Below, one piece after another: positions 27,094-36,438 of a DNA stretch of 64,000 nt. Location: positions 2,666,001-2,730,000 of the forward strand of contig NZ_CP086239.1 of the NCBI RefSeq assembly GCF_026650985.1, written 5' to 3'. This stretch comes from Clostridium estertheticum (lineage in GTDB: Bacteria; Bacillota; Clostridia; Clostridiales; Clostridiaceae). Each line of letters starts with the position of its first letter. The first letter of the stretch is position 1. The notes beneath the pieces were generated by a model that saw only the letters and a list, made by a program, of their open reading frames with translations, did no database searches and had not been told where the DNA came from. The translations under genes and the position numbers were made by a program.

Positions 27094-28047
27094 TTGCAAC
27101 TTAAAATAAGGAAACCAAAAAAAACATCAGATACTAGTCTTATGAAAAAATCAAATACCAGTGTGACAAAAAAAATGTTAAGATACAAGTATTTTTATCT
27201 AATGGCTCTTCCAGTAGTAGTAATCACATTTATATTTTACTACATGCCTATGTATGGTATAAAATTTGCATTCACAAAATATGGTCCATTTGCTCCTGCA
27301 AAATTTATAGGTTTGGACAATTTTAAAACTTTATTTAAAACGCCTCAATTTTTAAGTGCCTTTAGAAACACTATTTCCCTTAGTTTGCTTAACCTTTTTA
27401 TCGGAATGATAGTAACAATTGTTTTTGCTTTGTTACTAAATGAGGTAAAAAACAAATTTGCCAAAAGTTTTGTTCAAACATTGTTATATCTTCCACATTT
27501 CCTTTCCTGGGTAGTTGTAGCTTCCATATTCACTATAATTTTATCACCACAGGATGGATTTATAAATCAACTACTTGTACAAACAGGTCATAAACCTTTT
27601 TATTTTTTAGTGTCAGAAAAATGGTGGACCCCTATATTCGTCTTTATAGCAAGATGGAAGGATACTGGTTGGGGAACTATAATTTATTTAGCAGCACTAT
27701 CTGGTATAAGCCCAGAATTATATGAAGCAGCATCTATAGATGGAGCTAGTAGACTTAAACAATGTTTTCATGTTACCATTCCAGGAATTATGAATACAAT
27801 ACTTGTAATATTTATACTAGATCTTGCAAAAGTATTAAACTTATTTGATTCAGTATTTAATCTTATGAATCCTTTGGTTTATAGTGTTTCAGATACTATT
27901 CAAACCTATACATTTAGGGTCATGTCTCAACAAGCAGACTATGGTTACACTACAGCCGTAGGATTATTTAAGTCTGTAATAGCTTTAGTGTTAGTTCTTG
28001 CAGCTAACAAACTCAGTAAAAAAATTAAAGGTTCAAGTATTTTATAA
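27094..28047 (+). CDS. Sugar ABC permease, LplB/YteP type
   Basis: 317 residues starting at TTG 27094 with AAAGGAGG upstream. Six membrane helices; N-terminal segment YKYFYLMALPVVVITFIFYYMPMYGIKFAFTKY is typical of the LplB/YteP branch. The EAA loop reads YEAASIDGASRLKQCFHVTIPGI. It forms the channel together with the next gene product. No ATP-binding subunit is encoded nearby. Confidence 0.9.
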   Translation: MQLKIRKPKKTSDTSLMKKSNTSVTKKMLRYKYFYLMALPVVVITFIFYYMPMYGIKFAFTKYGPFAPAKFIGLDNFKTLFKTPQFLSAFRNTISLSLLNLFIGMIVTIVFALLLNEVKNKFAKSFVQTLLYLPHFLSWVVVASIFTIILSPQDGFINQLLVQTGHKPFYFLVSEKWWTPIFVFIARWKDTGWGTIIYLAALSGISPELYEAASIDGASRLKQCFHVTIPGIMNTILVIFILDLAKVLNLFDSVFNLMNPLVYSVSDTIQTYTFRVMSQQADYGYTTAVGLFKSVIALVLVLAANKLSKKIKGSSIL

Positions 28048-28066
28048 CGAAAGGAGATAGTTATTA

Positions 28067-28936
28067 ATGAATGATAAATTTAGCTTCAAAAAAGGATACC
28101 GTGGAAGAGCTTTTTTCAAAATATTCAACGCATTCTTTCTACTTGCGACTGTAGTTGTAATACTTGTTCCTATTTTGAAAGTAGTATCAGATTCTTTAGA
28201 TACCACCGGTTCATATGGTTTGAGACTTATTCCATTACATCCAACACTTGCAGCTTATAAAGCTGTTGTTACACAAACAACCTTGTATACTCCTTTTCTT
28301 ATTTCTGTTTATATAACTATAGTGGGTACACTTATTGGTTTATTCCTAACAACACTAGGAGCATATATATTAATTCAGGATGATATGCCTGGAAGAAAAC
28401 TATTTGCATCACTCCTATTTTTTACAATGTTATTTAATGGTGGACTAGTACCTACATATTTAAATATGAAGAACATTGGATTAATGAATAGTTTATGGTC
28501 AATTATTCTTCCATTAAGTTTAAATGTTTACAATTTGATACTTATGAAGAGCTTCTTTGAGGGAATACCTAAGGCTTTAATGGAATCAGCTGAAATAGAT
28601 GGTTGTAGTCCTATGGGTATATTCGTAAAAATAGTGTTGCCTTTATCAAAGCCAGCACTCGCTGCCATAGGATTATTTTTCGCTGTTTCCTTTTGGAATG
28701 AATATTTTAACTTTATGTTGTACATTTCAGATCCAAATAAACTTAACTTTCAGATTAAAATAAGGGAAATGATAATAGAGAGTACAACCACCCAATCAAC
28801 TGCATCAAATGGTATATATAGTAAAACTCTTCAAAATGCAGCTATAATTGTTACAATATTACCATTTGCTGCTATATATCCTTTCTGTCAAAAATACTTT
28901 GTACAAGGTATAACCCTTGGCGCAGTTAAAGGATAA
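28067..28936 (+). CDS. Sugar ABC permease, LplC/YtcP type
   Basis: 289 residues, with AAAGGAGA upstream. Six membrane helices and the EAA loop MESAEIDGCSPMGIFVKIVLPLSKPALAA that docks to the ATPase. It pairs with the preceding permease, 19 bp away. Confidence 0.9.
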   Translation: MNDKFSFKKGYRGRAFFKIFNAFFLLATVVVILVPILKVVSDSLDTTGSYGLRLIPLHPTLAAYKAVVTQTTLYTPFLISVYITIVGTLIGLFLTTLGAYILIQDDMPGRKLFASLLFFTMLFNGGLVPTYLNMKNIGLMNSLWSIILPLSLNVYNLILMKSFFEGIPKALMESAEIDGCSPMGIFVKIVLPLSKPALAAIGLFFAVSFWNEYFNFMLYISDPNKLNFQIKIREMIIESTTTQSTASNGIYSKTLQNAAIIVTILPFAAIYPFCQKYFVQGITLGAVKG

Positions 28937-28964
28937 TTTTCGCCCTAGAATAAAGGAGGTTTTT

Positions 28965-30314
28965 ATGAATACTTCACCATATTCAACAATATTCAATGTT
29001 ACAGAATTTGGAGCAATTCCAGACGGTATTACCTCTTGCAGCCATGCTTTTGCTCTAGCTATAGATGCATGTAGCAAGGCTGGCGGAGGCACAGTGTACG
29101 TACCTGCTGGCACTTTTCTTACAGGTTCTATTATGCTTAAAAGCAATATTAATTTAAATTTAGATTCAGGCGCTATTTTAATATTCACGAATGATATATC
29201 GCAGTATCCTATTGTAGATTCAAGGTGGGAAGGAGCAGCGCAGTCTGTATACTCCTCCTGCGTATACGCGCAAAACGAAGAAAATATTTCTATTACCGGT
29301 CGTGGAAAACTAGATGGACAAGGTGCCTTTTGGTGGAAAATATTTAAAAATAAAACAAACATATATCCAAGGCCTAAATTGATAAGTTTTCATAATTGTA
29401 ATAATGTACTTATTGAAGGAGTTACTTTAACAAACTCACCAAGCTGGACAATAAATCCTATTTGCTGTGATAATGTAACCATAGATAAGATTACAATTAA
29501 AAATCCGAATGACTCACCTAACACTGATGGAATAAACCCTGAATCTTGCAAAAATGTGCACATCTCAAATTGCCACATTGATGTTGGTGATGATTGCATA
29601 ACTATAAAATCTGGAACAGAAGCTACTCCCCTTAGAGTTCCATGTGAAAATATTACTATCACAAATTGTACCATGGTACATGGTCACGGTGGTGTAGTAA
29701 TCGGCAGTGAAATGAGTGGTGATGTGAGAAACGTAACCATAAGCAATTGTGTATTTGAAGGAACTGACAGAGGTATTAGAATGAAATCTCGTCGTGGTCG
29801 TGGTGGTGTTATTGAAGATGTACGAATTAATAACATAGTAATGAAAGATGTGTTATGCCCTTTTATAGCTAACCTATACTACTACTGTGGACCTAATGGA
29901 AAAGATAAATATGTTTGGGATAAAGCTCCTTATCCAATAACAGTAGAAACTCCAGCCTTTAGAAGAATCCACTTTTCTAATATAACTGCTAGAGAAGTAA
30001 GGGCTGCCGCTGGTTTTTTTTATGGCCTTCCTGAAATGTATATCGAAGATGTATCATTTAATAATATTTCAATATCTATGGCAGAAGACGCAGAGCCTGG
30101 CATGCCAGATATGATGGCAAATCTTGATCCAATGAAGCAAAAAGGTTTCTTCTGTTCAAACGTTAAAGACATTTTCTTTAACAATGTTACTATAAGTAAT
30201 AATGAAGGACCAGCTTTTTATGTGGAAAATAGTATTAATGTTGAATTTTCAAGATGTAAAACAAAAGATGCAAAAGGCAATGACCCTATGGTAAAACTTA
30301 ATAACGTTATATAA
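28965..30314 (+). CDS. GH28 polygalacturonase-family enzyme, cytoplasmic
   Basis: 449 residues from ATG 28965 (AAGGAGG upstream). The right-handed beta-helix signature is clear: SPNTDGINPESC (NTD), DVGDDCITIKSG (DD), VHGHGGVVIGSEMSG (HG) and RGIRMKSRRGRG (RIK-like). These supply the three catalytic Asp and the binding residues. No signal peptide is present, so it probably hydrolyses imported oligogalacturonides or rhamnogalacturonan fragments by an exo mode. It is co-transcribed with the importer and the GH105 gene. Confidence 0.92.
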   Translation: MNTSPYSTIFNVTEFGAIPDGITSCSHAFALAIDACSKAGGGTVYVPAGTFLTGSIMLKSNINLNLDSGAILIFTNDISQYPIVDSRWEGAAQSVYSSCVYAQNEENISITGRGKLDGQGAFWWKIFKNKTNIYPRPKLISFHNCNNVLIEGVTLTNSPSWTINPICCDNVTIDKITIKNPNDSPNTDGINPESCKNVHISNCHIDVGDDCITIKSGTEATPLRVPCENITITNCTMVHGHGGVVIGSEMSGDVRNVTISNCVFEGTDRGIRMKSRRGRGGVIEDVRINNIVMKDVLCPFIANLYYYCGPNGKDKYVWDKAPYPITVETPAFRRIHFSNITAREVRAAAGFFYGLPEMYIEDVSFNNISISMAEDAEPGMPDMMANLDPMKQKGFFCSNVKDIFFNNVTISNNEGPAFYVENSINVEFSRCKTKDAKGNDPMVKLNNVI

Positions 30315-30338
30315 AAATAAAATCGAGAGGTGTTACAA

Positions 30339-31427
30339 ATGGAAAATTGGGCCGCTAGGATGACTGATTCCGTTATGATTCGAACTCCAGAGTTTAATGG
30401 TAAATGGGAATACGATAATGGTGTTATTTTTAAAGGTATCGAGTTATTATGGAAAATAACTAAGGACAAAAAATACTTTGATTTTATTAAAAAAAACATG
30501 GACTTTTTTATTGATGAAACTGGTGATATTAGAAAATATAGTGTTACTGAATATAATATAGATCACGTAAACAATGGAAAACTTTTATTTCTTCTTTATA
30601 AGGAAACAGGGCTTGAGAAATATAAAAAAGCTGCTTTTCTATTAAGAGAGCAATTAAGAAACCACCCACGAACTAGTGAAGGAGCCTTCTGGCATAAGCA
30701 AATCTATCCTTATCAAATCTGGTTAGATGGCCTTTACATGGGTTCACCATTTTATGCTGAGTTTATAAAAGAATTTGGTGAAACTTCTGAATTTGATGAT
30801 GTTACAAAACAATTTTTAATATGTGAACGTCACGCAAAAGATCCTGCAACTGGATTGTTATATCATGCATGGGATGAAAAGAAAGTTCAGCCCTGGTGTA
30901 ACAAAGAAACAGGCCTTTCTAAAAACTTTTGGGGTCGTTCAATGGGTTGGTATGTTATGGCTATAGTTGATGTATTAGACTACCTACCAGAAAACCATAA
31001 GGATAGAGCTAGAATAATCGAAATTTTAAATGAAGTACTAGAAGCTCTTCTTAAAGTTCGCGATGAAAAAACAGGACTTTGGTACCAAGTATTAGATAAA
31101 GGAGAACTAAAAGGTAACTATATAGAGGCCTCTGCATCATGCATGATATTATATGCTATTGCAAAAGGATTAAATAAAGGTTATATACCAAAAAAATGGA
31201 TTGATATTGCAAAAACAACATATAAAAGCATTGTTGATGAGTTTATTATGGTTACAAAAGATGGCCTAGTGAATTTAAACAAAACTTGCGCTGTATCTGG
31301 ACTTGGTGGCGCAACTAAAAGAGACGGTACATATGAGTACTATATAAGTGAACCGATTGTTACAAATGATGCAAAGGGCATTGGAGCCTTTATCCTTGCT
31401 GCGGCAGAGATGGAAATTCTAAATTAG
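30339..31427 (+). CDS. GH105 unsaturated rhamnogalacturonyl/glucuronyl hydrolase (YteR/YesR type)
   Basis: 362 residues from ATG 30339 (GAGAGGTG upstream). The (alpha/alpha)6-barrel signature includes RTPEFNGKWEYDNGVIFKG, IWLDGLYMGSPFYAEF (catalytic Asp), HAWDEKK and FWGRSMGWYVMA. Such enzymes remove the unsaturated uronic acid left by pectate or rhamnogalacturonan lyases. This implies a lyase works outside the cell, but none is encoded in the window. No signal peptide. Last gene of the operon from 25521. Confidence 0.93.
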   Translation: MENWAARMTDSVMIRTPEFNGKWEYDNGVIFKGIELLWKITKDKKYFDFIKKNMDFFIDETGDIRKYSVTEYNIDHVNNGKLLFLLYKETGLEKYKKAAFLLREQLRNHPRTSEGAFWHKQIYPYQIWLDGLYMGSPFYAEFIKEFGETSEFDDVTKQFLICERHAKDPATGLLYHAWDEKKVQPWCNKETGLSKNFWGRSMGWYVMAIVDVLDYLPENHKDRARIIEILNEVLEALLKVRDEKTGLWYQVLDKGELKGNYIEASASCMILYAIAKGLNKGYIPKKWIDIAKTTYKSIVDEFIMVTKDGLVNLNKTCAVSGLGGATKRDGTYEYYISEPIVTNDAKGIGAFILAAAEMEILN

Positions 31428-31462
31428 AGCAAACTAATAAAATTATTAATAAATAAAACAGT

Positions 31463-31490
31463 AAAGCTAGCAATTTATTTTGCTAGCTTT
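31463..31490. terminator. Bidirectional terminator of two convergent pectin operons
   Basis: AAAGCTAGCAA pairs with TTGCTAGCTTT around a 6-base loop. It overlaps the last codons of the CE8 gene on the minus strand. Confidence 0.75.
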
Positions 31491-32454
31491 TATAAAATTC
31501 ATAATTAAAATCGGGACCAAGTATATTCTCTATATTATAATCTTTAACTTCCTCGTCACTTAATACTTTTGCCCATCTAGCTCTATTATCTAGTTTTCCC
31601 CCAGGACCTGAACTGTTATATTCCTCGTAACTAGCTGTTCGCTCAGTGACCGTGCGATCCCAATTATGCCACCCTTCTCCTATAATATGTTCTCCCATAA
31701 AACAATTTATAAAAGTAGTTTTAGCATAATCCCTCCAAGGCCTTCCTAAATAAACAGAATTAGGTGCAGCATCACTTAGTAATTTGCAATTTATAAATAT
31801 ATATCCAAACCTTTCTCCTTCAATTGTAGATGCTGCAGTTACATATCCATTTACCTCGCGATTCCTATTGTTTGAGAATATTACGCATTTATTAAACACA
31901 GCTGTGGCAGATCCAAAAATAAAATCTATGTCACCTCTAATATAACAATCTTCATAATACTGGCGGACAGGCCTTCTTGGTGCTCGATCTTTAGGCCCAC
32001 CAAACCAATTGCCTTCCTTGGGTTTTGGTGGTAAAGGTCCTGTAAAGATAGTGTCCTGGCACCCAATAAAACTACAGTTTTTAAACTTAGCTTTGTCCCC
32101 ATCCACATAAATAGCAACTGCCTGACCATATATATCTCCGCTACCAGATGAATTTTCAAAAGTTATATTTTGGGCGCAAAAATCATCTCCCCCTACGAAA
32201 GTAGAAAATGAATTAAAAGTACCCATCTTTTCTCCGCTTATAGATTCCTTGTATGCATAATCATCATAGGTTAATATTGTATTAGCTTTACTTTCACCTA
32301 AAAGAACTACATTATCTACATTTATATATATCTTTTCTTTATATATTCCATTTTTAATATTTATAATAATTTTTTCTTTATTTGTACTAGGTATAGAATT
32401 TATTGCATCTTGAACCGTCTTAAAATCTCCACATTCATCTTTTGATACTATCAT
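31483..32454 (-). CDS. CE8 pectin methylesterase, cytoplasmic
   Basis: 323 residues. The pectinesterase blocks are present: FKTVQDAINSIP, GQAVAIYVDGDKAKF, IGCQDTIFTG (first catalytic Asp), GDIDFIFGSA (second Asp) and YLGRPWRDYAKTTF (Arg). It removes methyl esters from homogalacturonan. It starts directly at the beta-helix with no signal peptide, so the substrate should be an imported oligosaccharide; most known CE8 enzymes are exported. Its start overlaps the upstream esterase stop by 4 bp. Confidence 0.93.
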   Translation of the reverse strand: MIVSKDECGDFKTVQDAINSIPSTNKEKIIINIKNGIYKEKIYINVDNVVLLGESKANTILTYDDYAYKESISGEKMGTFNSFSTFVGGDDFCAQNITFENSSGSGDIYGQAVAIYVDGDKAKFKNCSFIGCQDTIFTGPLPPKPKEGNWFGGPKDRAPRRPVRQYYEDCYIRGDIDFIFGSATAVFNKCVIFSNNRNREVNGYVTAASTIEGERFGYIFINCKLLSDAAPNSVYLGRPWRDYAKTTFINCFMGEHIIGEGWHNWDRTVTERTASYEEYNSSGPGGKLDNRARWAKVLSDEEVKDYNIENILGPDFNYEFYKS

Positions 32455-33530
32455 ATGTCAAACCCCTCTCGCCACTTATTAACAAAATCATATGTTTTCT
32501 CTCCGTTCCACATATGAGGACCATCAAATATATGATGATAGATATTGTTTTTTTTATTAAATATATTATATGCCTTTCTTGTTATATCCACCTGCTGTAT
32601 AGCATTAACAATTCCCCTTGCGCCATTAAGTTTATCCTTAGTACCACTTTCAATTAAAAGTGGATTCGGTGCAATTAAAGCTGCTAAATCACCAAGCTCT
32701 ATATATTCCCAAAGCCTTGGTACAAAATTACATCCACATAAATGAGTATTTAATATAGAATCTTTAAATCCATAAAAATAACCACTAACAACGCTACAAG
32801 TTATTCTCTCGTCTATTGCTGATAACCATAATGCTTGCAGTCCTCCTCCTGAAAATCCACAACATGCTATTTTTGAGCTATCGCAATAACTAAGAGTTTC
32901 GATGTAATCTATAAGCCTCATAAGGTCCCAGGTCATCATACCGACCAAAGTTTGCCCCATGCTAATAGCAACATTATTTATATCATTACAAGAAGTACTC
33001 ATAATTGCTTCTATATCCGTTCCTTGATGCTTATCTTCTCTTCTTTCACCTGATCCTCTTGCATCACTGCAAAATACTACATAACCTTGCCTAACAAATT
33101 TCAAACCATAGTCGTAGTTATATTTATCTATGCTTTCTTTAATACCCAGAGTATCAGTCCTCCCTACAATTGAGTATTTACCGCCTCCTCCATGTCCATG
33201 AGGTGCAATAACGCAGGCTCTCTTTTCACCTAGCTTAATTCCATCAGGAATAAGAATATAAAGAGGCATCCAAACTCCTGGCTCTGTTTGAATAATAGCT
33301 TTATCTCGCCTGTAACCTTCAAATTTTTTTGACTCTACTATTTGTGGTTTAAGTTCACATGACATCATACTATTCATTCCCAATATTTCTTTAAGTTTTG
33401 TTTTTAACTCAATTTTCCATAATCCATATTCTAAAACATTTTCTGCTATAAATCCTAACTTTTTAGATTTTTGAGAATAAAATTCTTTTAGATGATCGCT
33501 AATTGTAAAATATTTCTCTTCTTTTAGCAT
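32451..33530 (-). CDS. Alpha/beta-hydrolase esterase (Abhydrolase_7 type)
   Basis: 359 residues without signal peptide. Nucleophile elbow GFSGGG, oxyanion region APHGHGGGGKYS, acidic residue in ESGTKDKLN and histidine in DGPHMW form a plausible catalytic triad. The fold resembles acetyl-esterase-like Abhydrolase_7 proteins found in polysaccharide loci. Translational coupling to the pectin methylesterase suggests deacetylation of pectic oligosaccharides, but the substrate is inferred. It lies 25 bp after the ABC exporter gene. Confidence 0.8.
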   Translation of the reverse strand: MLKEEKYFTISDHLKEFYSQKSKKLGFIAENVLEYGLWKIELKTKLKEILGMNSMMSCELKPQIVESKKFEGYRRDKAIIQTEPGVWMPLYILIPDGIKLGEKRACVIAPHGHGGGGKYSIVGRTDTLGIKESIDKYNYDYGLKFVRQGYVVFCSDARGSGERREDKHQGTDIEAIMSTSCNDINNVAISMGQTLVGMMTWDLMRLIDYIETLSYCDSSKIACCGFSGGGLQALWLSAIDERITCSVVSGYFYGFKDSILNTHLCGCNFVPRLWEYIELGDLAALIAPNPLLIESGTKDKLNGARGIVNAIQQVDITRKAYNIFNKKNNIYHHIFDGPHMWNGEKTYDFVNKWREGFDI

Positions 33531-33555
33531 AAATTACCCTACTTTCTTTTGATAT

Positions 33556-35343
33556 TTATCCCTGTAATTTTTTTAAATTATAAAATTCTCCCTTTAAATT
33601 TATTAATTCGGCATAAGTCCCACATTCAACACATCTTCCATTATTCATAACAACTATTCGGTCAGCATCCCTTATGGTAGAAAGTCTATGTGCTACTATA
33701 AACGTTGTACGATCTTTCACTAGATTTTTCATGGCCTTTTGCACATGAAGTTCTGAAATATTGTCTAGTGCTGAGGTAGCTTCATCCAAAACAATTATTT
33801 GTGGATTCCGAATTAAAGCCCTTGCTATAGCAATACGTTGTCTTTGACCCCCGGATAACATCCCTCCGTGTTCCCCTATAGAAGTATTTAATCCTTTAGG
33901 TAACTTAGCAATTACCTCTGTTAGATTTGCAGATTCTATTACCTTTGTAATCTCCTCTTCACGTATATTTGTAAGTCCATAAGTAATGTTGCTTCTAATA
34001 GTACCTGAAAATAAAATTGTATTCTGAGGCACTACAGCTATATTACTTCTGTAACTACGTAAATCTATTTCCGCCATATCCATACCATCAATTAATAACT
34101 TTCCTTTTGAAGCTTTATTAAACCCGATAATCAAATTTAATATTGTGGTTTTACCTGCCCCTGATTCACCTACAAAAGCTATGCACTCTCCGGCATTCAC
34201 CTTAAGATTAAAGTCCTTTAATACTGGCTTTTCTGAAGTTTCATAATTAAATTCTACACCTTTAAAATCAAAATCACCTTTAACATTTATGATCTTCTTT
34301 TTTCCTTTATTATCTTCAATATCCTCGGATAATAAAATTTCTCCAACTGACTCTATTGATTCAAATCCTTTCACTATATCTGGGTATACATTAATTAAGC
34401 TAGAAACCTGATTTAATATAGATGAAAAATAGCTTTGATATAACACAACATCTCCAACTGTTATTTTACCTCTGTACGCTAGGTAACCTGTAAATGCAAG
34501 ACATCCAACTTGAAAAACTTGGAATACAGCCCAACCTGATGCTCCTAAAAACGCTGTTATAATATCCAAATTATATCCGCTATGTCTTACTTTTTCTAAT
34601 TGTTTATCCATTCTAGTGATTTCTACATTCTCAAGTCCATGTGCTCTTGTAATAGGAACAAGTTCAACCATTTCTGCCACGTTTGCAGACATTTCTTCAA
34701 TTTCTTTACGGAAATCCCTATTGGTTTTTCTTATATTCTTTCTAAAGTGTTTTATAATAAAGAAAGAAACTGGCATAGACAACATAAAAAATATTGCTAC
34801 CGTAAAACTCTTTGTTAATGTAATCGTAAGAGCTACAACAATATTAAGAATTGTTGGTACAAATCCATTAAAAATCTGCCTTGATAGTACCGTAATTGCT
34901 TCTACATCCCTTAATACCTTAGATTGAATCTTTCCTGATTTTAATTGTTTATGATAGGAAATTGATAAAATTTGCAATTTTCTTACTAACTTACTCCTAA
35001 GTTCCGCTTCTACACATCTTAATGCTTGGCTGAAGTATTTTGTATATAATATATTACTTGGAACATTTTGAATAATTAATAAAGATGCTATTATTAAATT
35101 AATCCATAAACCTTTTAAGTTATGCCTTGCTGGACTACTGACAATATCAATAACATTTGCTGTTATAATTGGCATTACCCAAGTTGGTAAATGCTTAATA
35201 ATAAAAAATAAAAAAGATAAAAGTAATTTTGAAATATTATCTTTATATAAATATGCTAATGTTTTGACGGGTTTATTTTTATATATATTTTGTTCTTTGA
35301 GTAGTGTCTCAAATTCTAAATCATGTCCATTAATATCATCCAT
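33556..35343 (-). CDS. Exporter-type ABC half-transporter (membrane domain fused to ATPase)
   Basis: 595 residues. Six membrane helices (about 40-330) lead to a nucleotide-binding domain with Walker A GESGAGKTT, signature LSGGQRQRIAIARAL, Walker B IIVLDEATSALD and H-loop AHRLST. This is the MsbA/multidrug layout and should act as a homodimer, as no partner gene is present. It is the first gene of an operon with two esterases, under a promoter with a cre site. That placement suggests a link to pectin use, but direction and substrate are unknown. It cannot serve as ATPase for the CUT1 importers. Confidence 0.9.
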   Translation of the reverse strand: MDDINGHDLEFETLLKEQNIYKNKPVKTLAYLYKDNISKLLLSFLFFIIKHLPTWVMPIITANVIDIVSSPARHNLKGLWINLIIASLLIIQNVPSNILYTKYFSQALRCVEAELRSKLVRKLQILSISYHKQLKSGKIQSKVLRDVEAITVLSRQIFNGFVPTILNIVVALTITLTKSFTVAIFFMLSMPVSFFIIKHFRKNIRKTNRDFRKEIEEMSANVAEMVELVPITRAHGLENVEITRMDKQLEKVRHSGYNLDIITAFLGASGWAVFQVFQVGCLAFTGYLAYRGKITVGDVVLYQSYFSSILNQVSSLINVYPDIVKGFESIESVGEILLSEDIEDNKGKKKIINVKGDFDFKGVEFNYETSEKPVLKDFNLKVNAGECIAFVGESGAGKTTILNLIIGFNKASKGKLLIDGMDMAEIDLRSYRSNIAVVPQNTILFSGTIRSNITYGLTNIREEEITKVIESANLTEVIAKLPKGLNTSIGEHGGMLSGGQRQRIAIARALIRNPQIIVLDEATSALDNISELHVQKAMKNLVKDRTTFIVAHRLSTIRDADRIVVMNNGRCVECGTYAELINLKGEFYNLKKLQG

Positions 35344-35375
35344 TTACGCACCTTCCTACCACTTCTTTTATTCTG

Positions 35376-35391
35376 CCGTAACCGTTGCCAT
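35376..35391 (-). promoter_or_regulatory. Candidate cre (CcpA) site before the exporter-esterase operon
   Basis: Minus-strand ATGGCAACGGTTACGG fits WTGNNARCGNWWWCAW except the last two bases. It starts 9 bp after the -10 box, the same arrangement as at 25465. Confidence 0.55.
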
Positions 35392-35400
35392 TTAACCTAA

Positions 35401-35429
35401 ATTATACCACTATTAAACATTTACGACAA
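35401..35429 (-). promoter_or_regulatory. Sigma-A promoter of the exporter-esterase operon
   Basis: Minus strand: TTGTCG (35424-35429), 17 bases, TATAAT (35401-35406). Confidence 0.65.
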
Positions 35430-35577
35430 TATATTCAGCATTTTTTTATCAATTAAATGAAAATTTCAGGGCAATATTACCAATATTTATGTTAATATGT
35501 AGAAAGCACCAAAATCTATTTGTCTTTTTTATAACTTCTACCTATTTGCATTTCACGCCTTTTGTGTTACATTTTAA

Positions 35578-35607
35578 TTGACTATAAAACAATTTAATTA
35601 TTATAAT
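35578..35607 (+). promoter_or_regulatory. Sigma-A promoter of the DUF624 gene
   Basis: TTGACT (35578-35583), 18 bases, TATAAT (35602-35607), 44 bp before the start codon. A small hairpin (TGCATTT-TAT-AAATGCA) follows before the ribosome binding site. The 307-bp divergent gap holds this and the exporter-operon promoter. Confidence 0.65.
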
Positions 35608-35650
35608 AATTTACATAAATGCATTTTATAAATGCAGTTGGAGGAAAAAA

Positions 35651-36367
35651 ATGGCTAAATCAAAAAGAGAATTTGGTGAGGGACCTTTCTACACAATAAC
35701 TAATTATATATTTTGGTTCCTTCTCGGTAATTTATACTTTCTACTTCTTAATATTCCATTAGTTATTATGTTCATTATACTTTTTTCTATTGGAACAAAT
35801 AAAATTCCACAAGGTTTTACTTCTATCCTTGTTGTATGTTGTATTCCTATAGCACCTGCAGCAACAGCTTTATTTAGTGTGATGGGCAAACTTATACGAG
35901 AAAAAGATGTAAATATTACAAAGGATTTTTTTAAAGCTTATAAAACCAACTTTATTCAATCTTTATTTTTCGGTGCCTTAGAAATAATGTTACTATGCAT
36001 ACTATCTATTGATATTAAATATTTTATTGCAAGTGCTTACCCAAAAGCATTAACGGTTTCCGTTTTTGTAATAATAGTTTTTGTTTTTTCAATAAATCTG
36101 TATGTATTCCCAATAATCTCAAGATTTTATTTGGGCTGGAAAGATATTCTTAAAACAGCTGCATACTATACCATTCGGAAATTCAATGTTACACTTTTAT
36201 GTCTTTCAAGTTTTTTAATTGTAGGCTTTGTATTTTTTAAAGTCTCTACCTTTATCTTACTATTCATATCAAGTATTGTTTGTTATTTAATAATGTATTA
36301 CCAAAAAAATGTATTATTAGAAATTGAAAATAAGCTAAAACTAAATACTGATAAACCTAAACTATAA
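35651..36367 (+). CDS. DUF624 membrane protein (YesV/YteU type)
   Basis: 238 residues, with TTGGAGG upstream. Five or six hydrophobic segments; the N-terminal block FGEGPFYTITNYIFWFLLGNLYFLLLNIP is typical of DUF624. Members are found with CUT1 sugar importers and pectin genes in Bacillus and clostridia (YesV, YteU), but their role is not established. It is monocistronic here. Confidence 0.85.
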   Translation: MAKSKREFGEGPFYTITNYIFWFLLGNLYFLLLNIPLVIMFIILFSIGTNKIPQGFTSILVVCCIPIAPAATALFSVMGKLIREKDVNITKDFFKAYKTNFIQSLFFGALEIMLLCILSIDIKYFIASAYPKALTVSVFVIIVFVFSINLYVFPIISRFYLGWKDILKTAAYYTIRKFNVTLLCLSSFLIVGFVFFKVSTFILLFISSIVCYLIMYYQKNVLLEIENKLKLNTDKPKL

Positions 36368-36380
36368 AACATTTAATTTA

Positions 36381-36420
36381 AAGGGGCAGTTCATTACTAT
36401 TTAGTAATAAACTGCCCCTT
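36381..36420. terminator. Terminator between convergent genes
   Basis: AAGGGGCAGT (36381-36390) pairs with ACTGCCCCTT (36411-36420); the inner sequence TTACTATTTAGTAA extends the stem. Confidence 0.7.
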
Positions 36421-36438
36421 AAATTTCGTATTTTTTTA

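Noticed and set aside
33556-35343. ABC half-transporter as the energising ATPase of the sugar importers
   Set aside because: Its ATPase is fused to six membrane helices in the exporter layout; CUT1 importers use a free-standing MsmX/MalK-type subunit.
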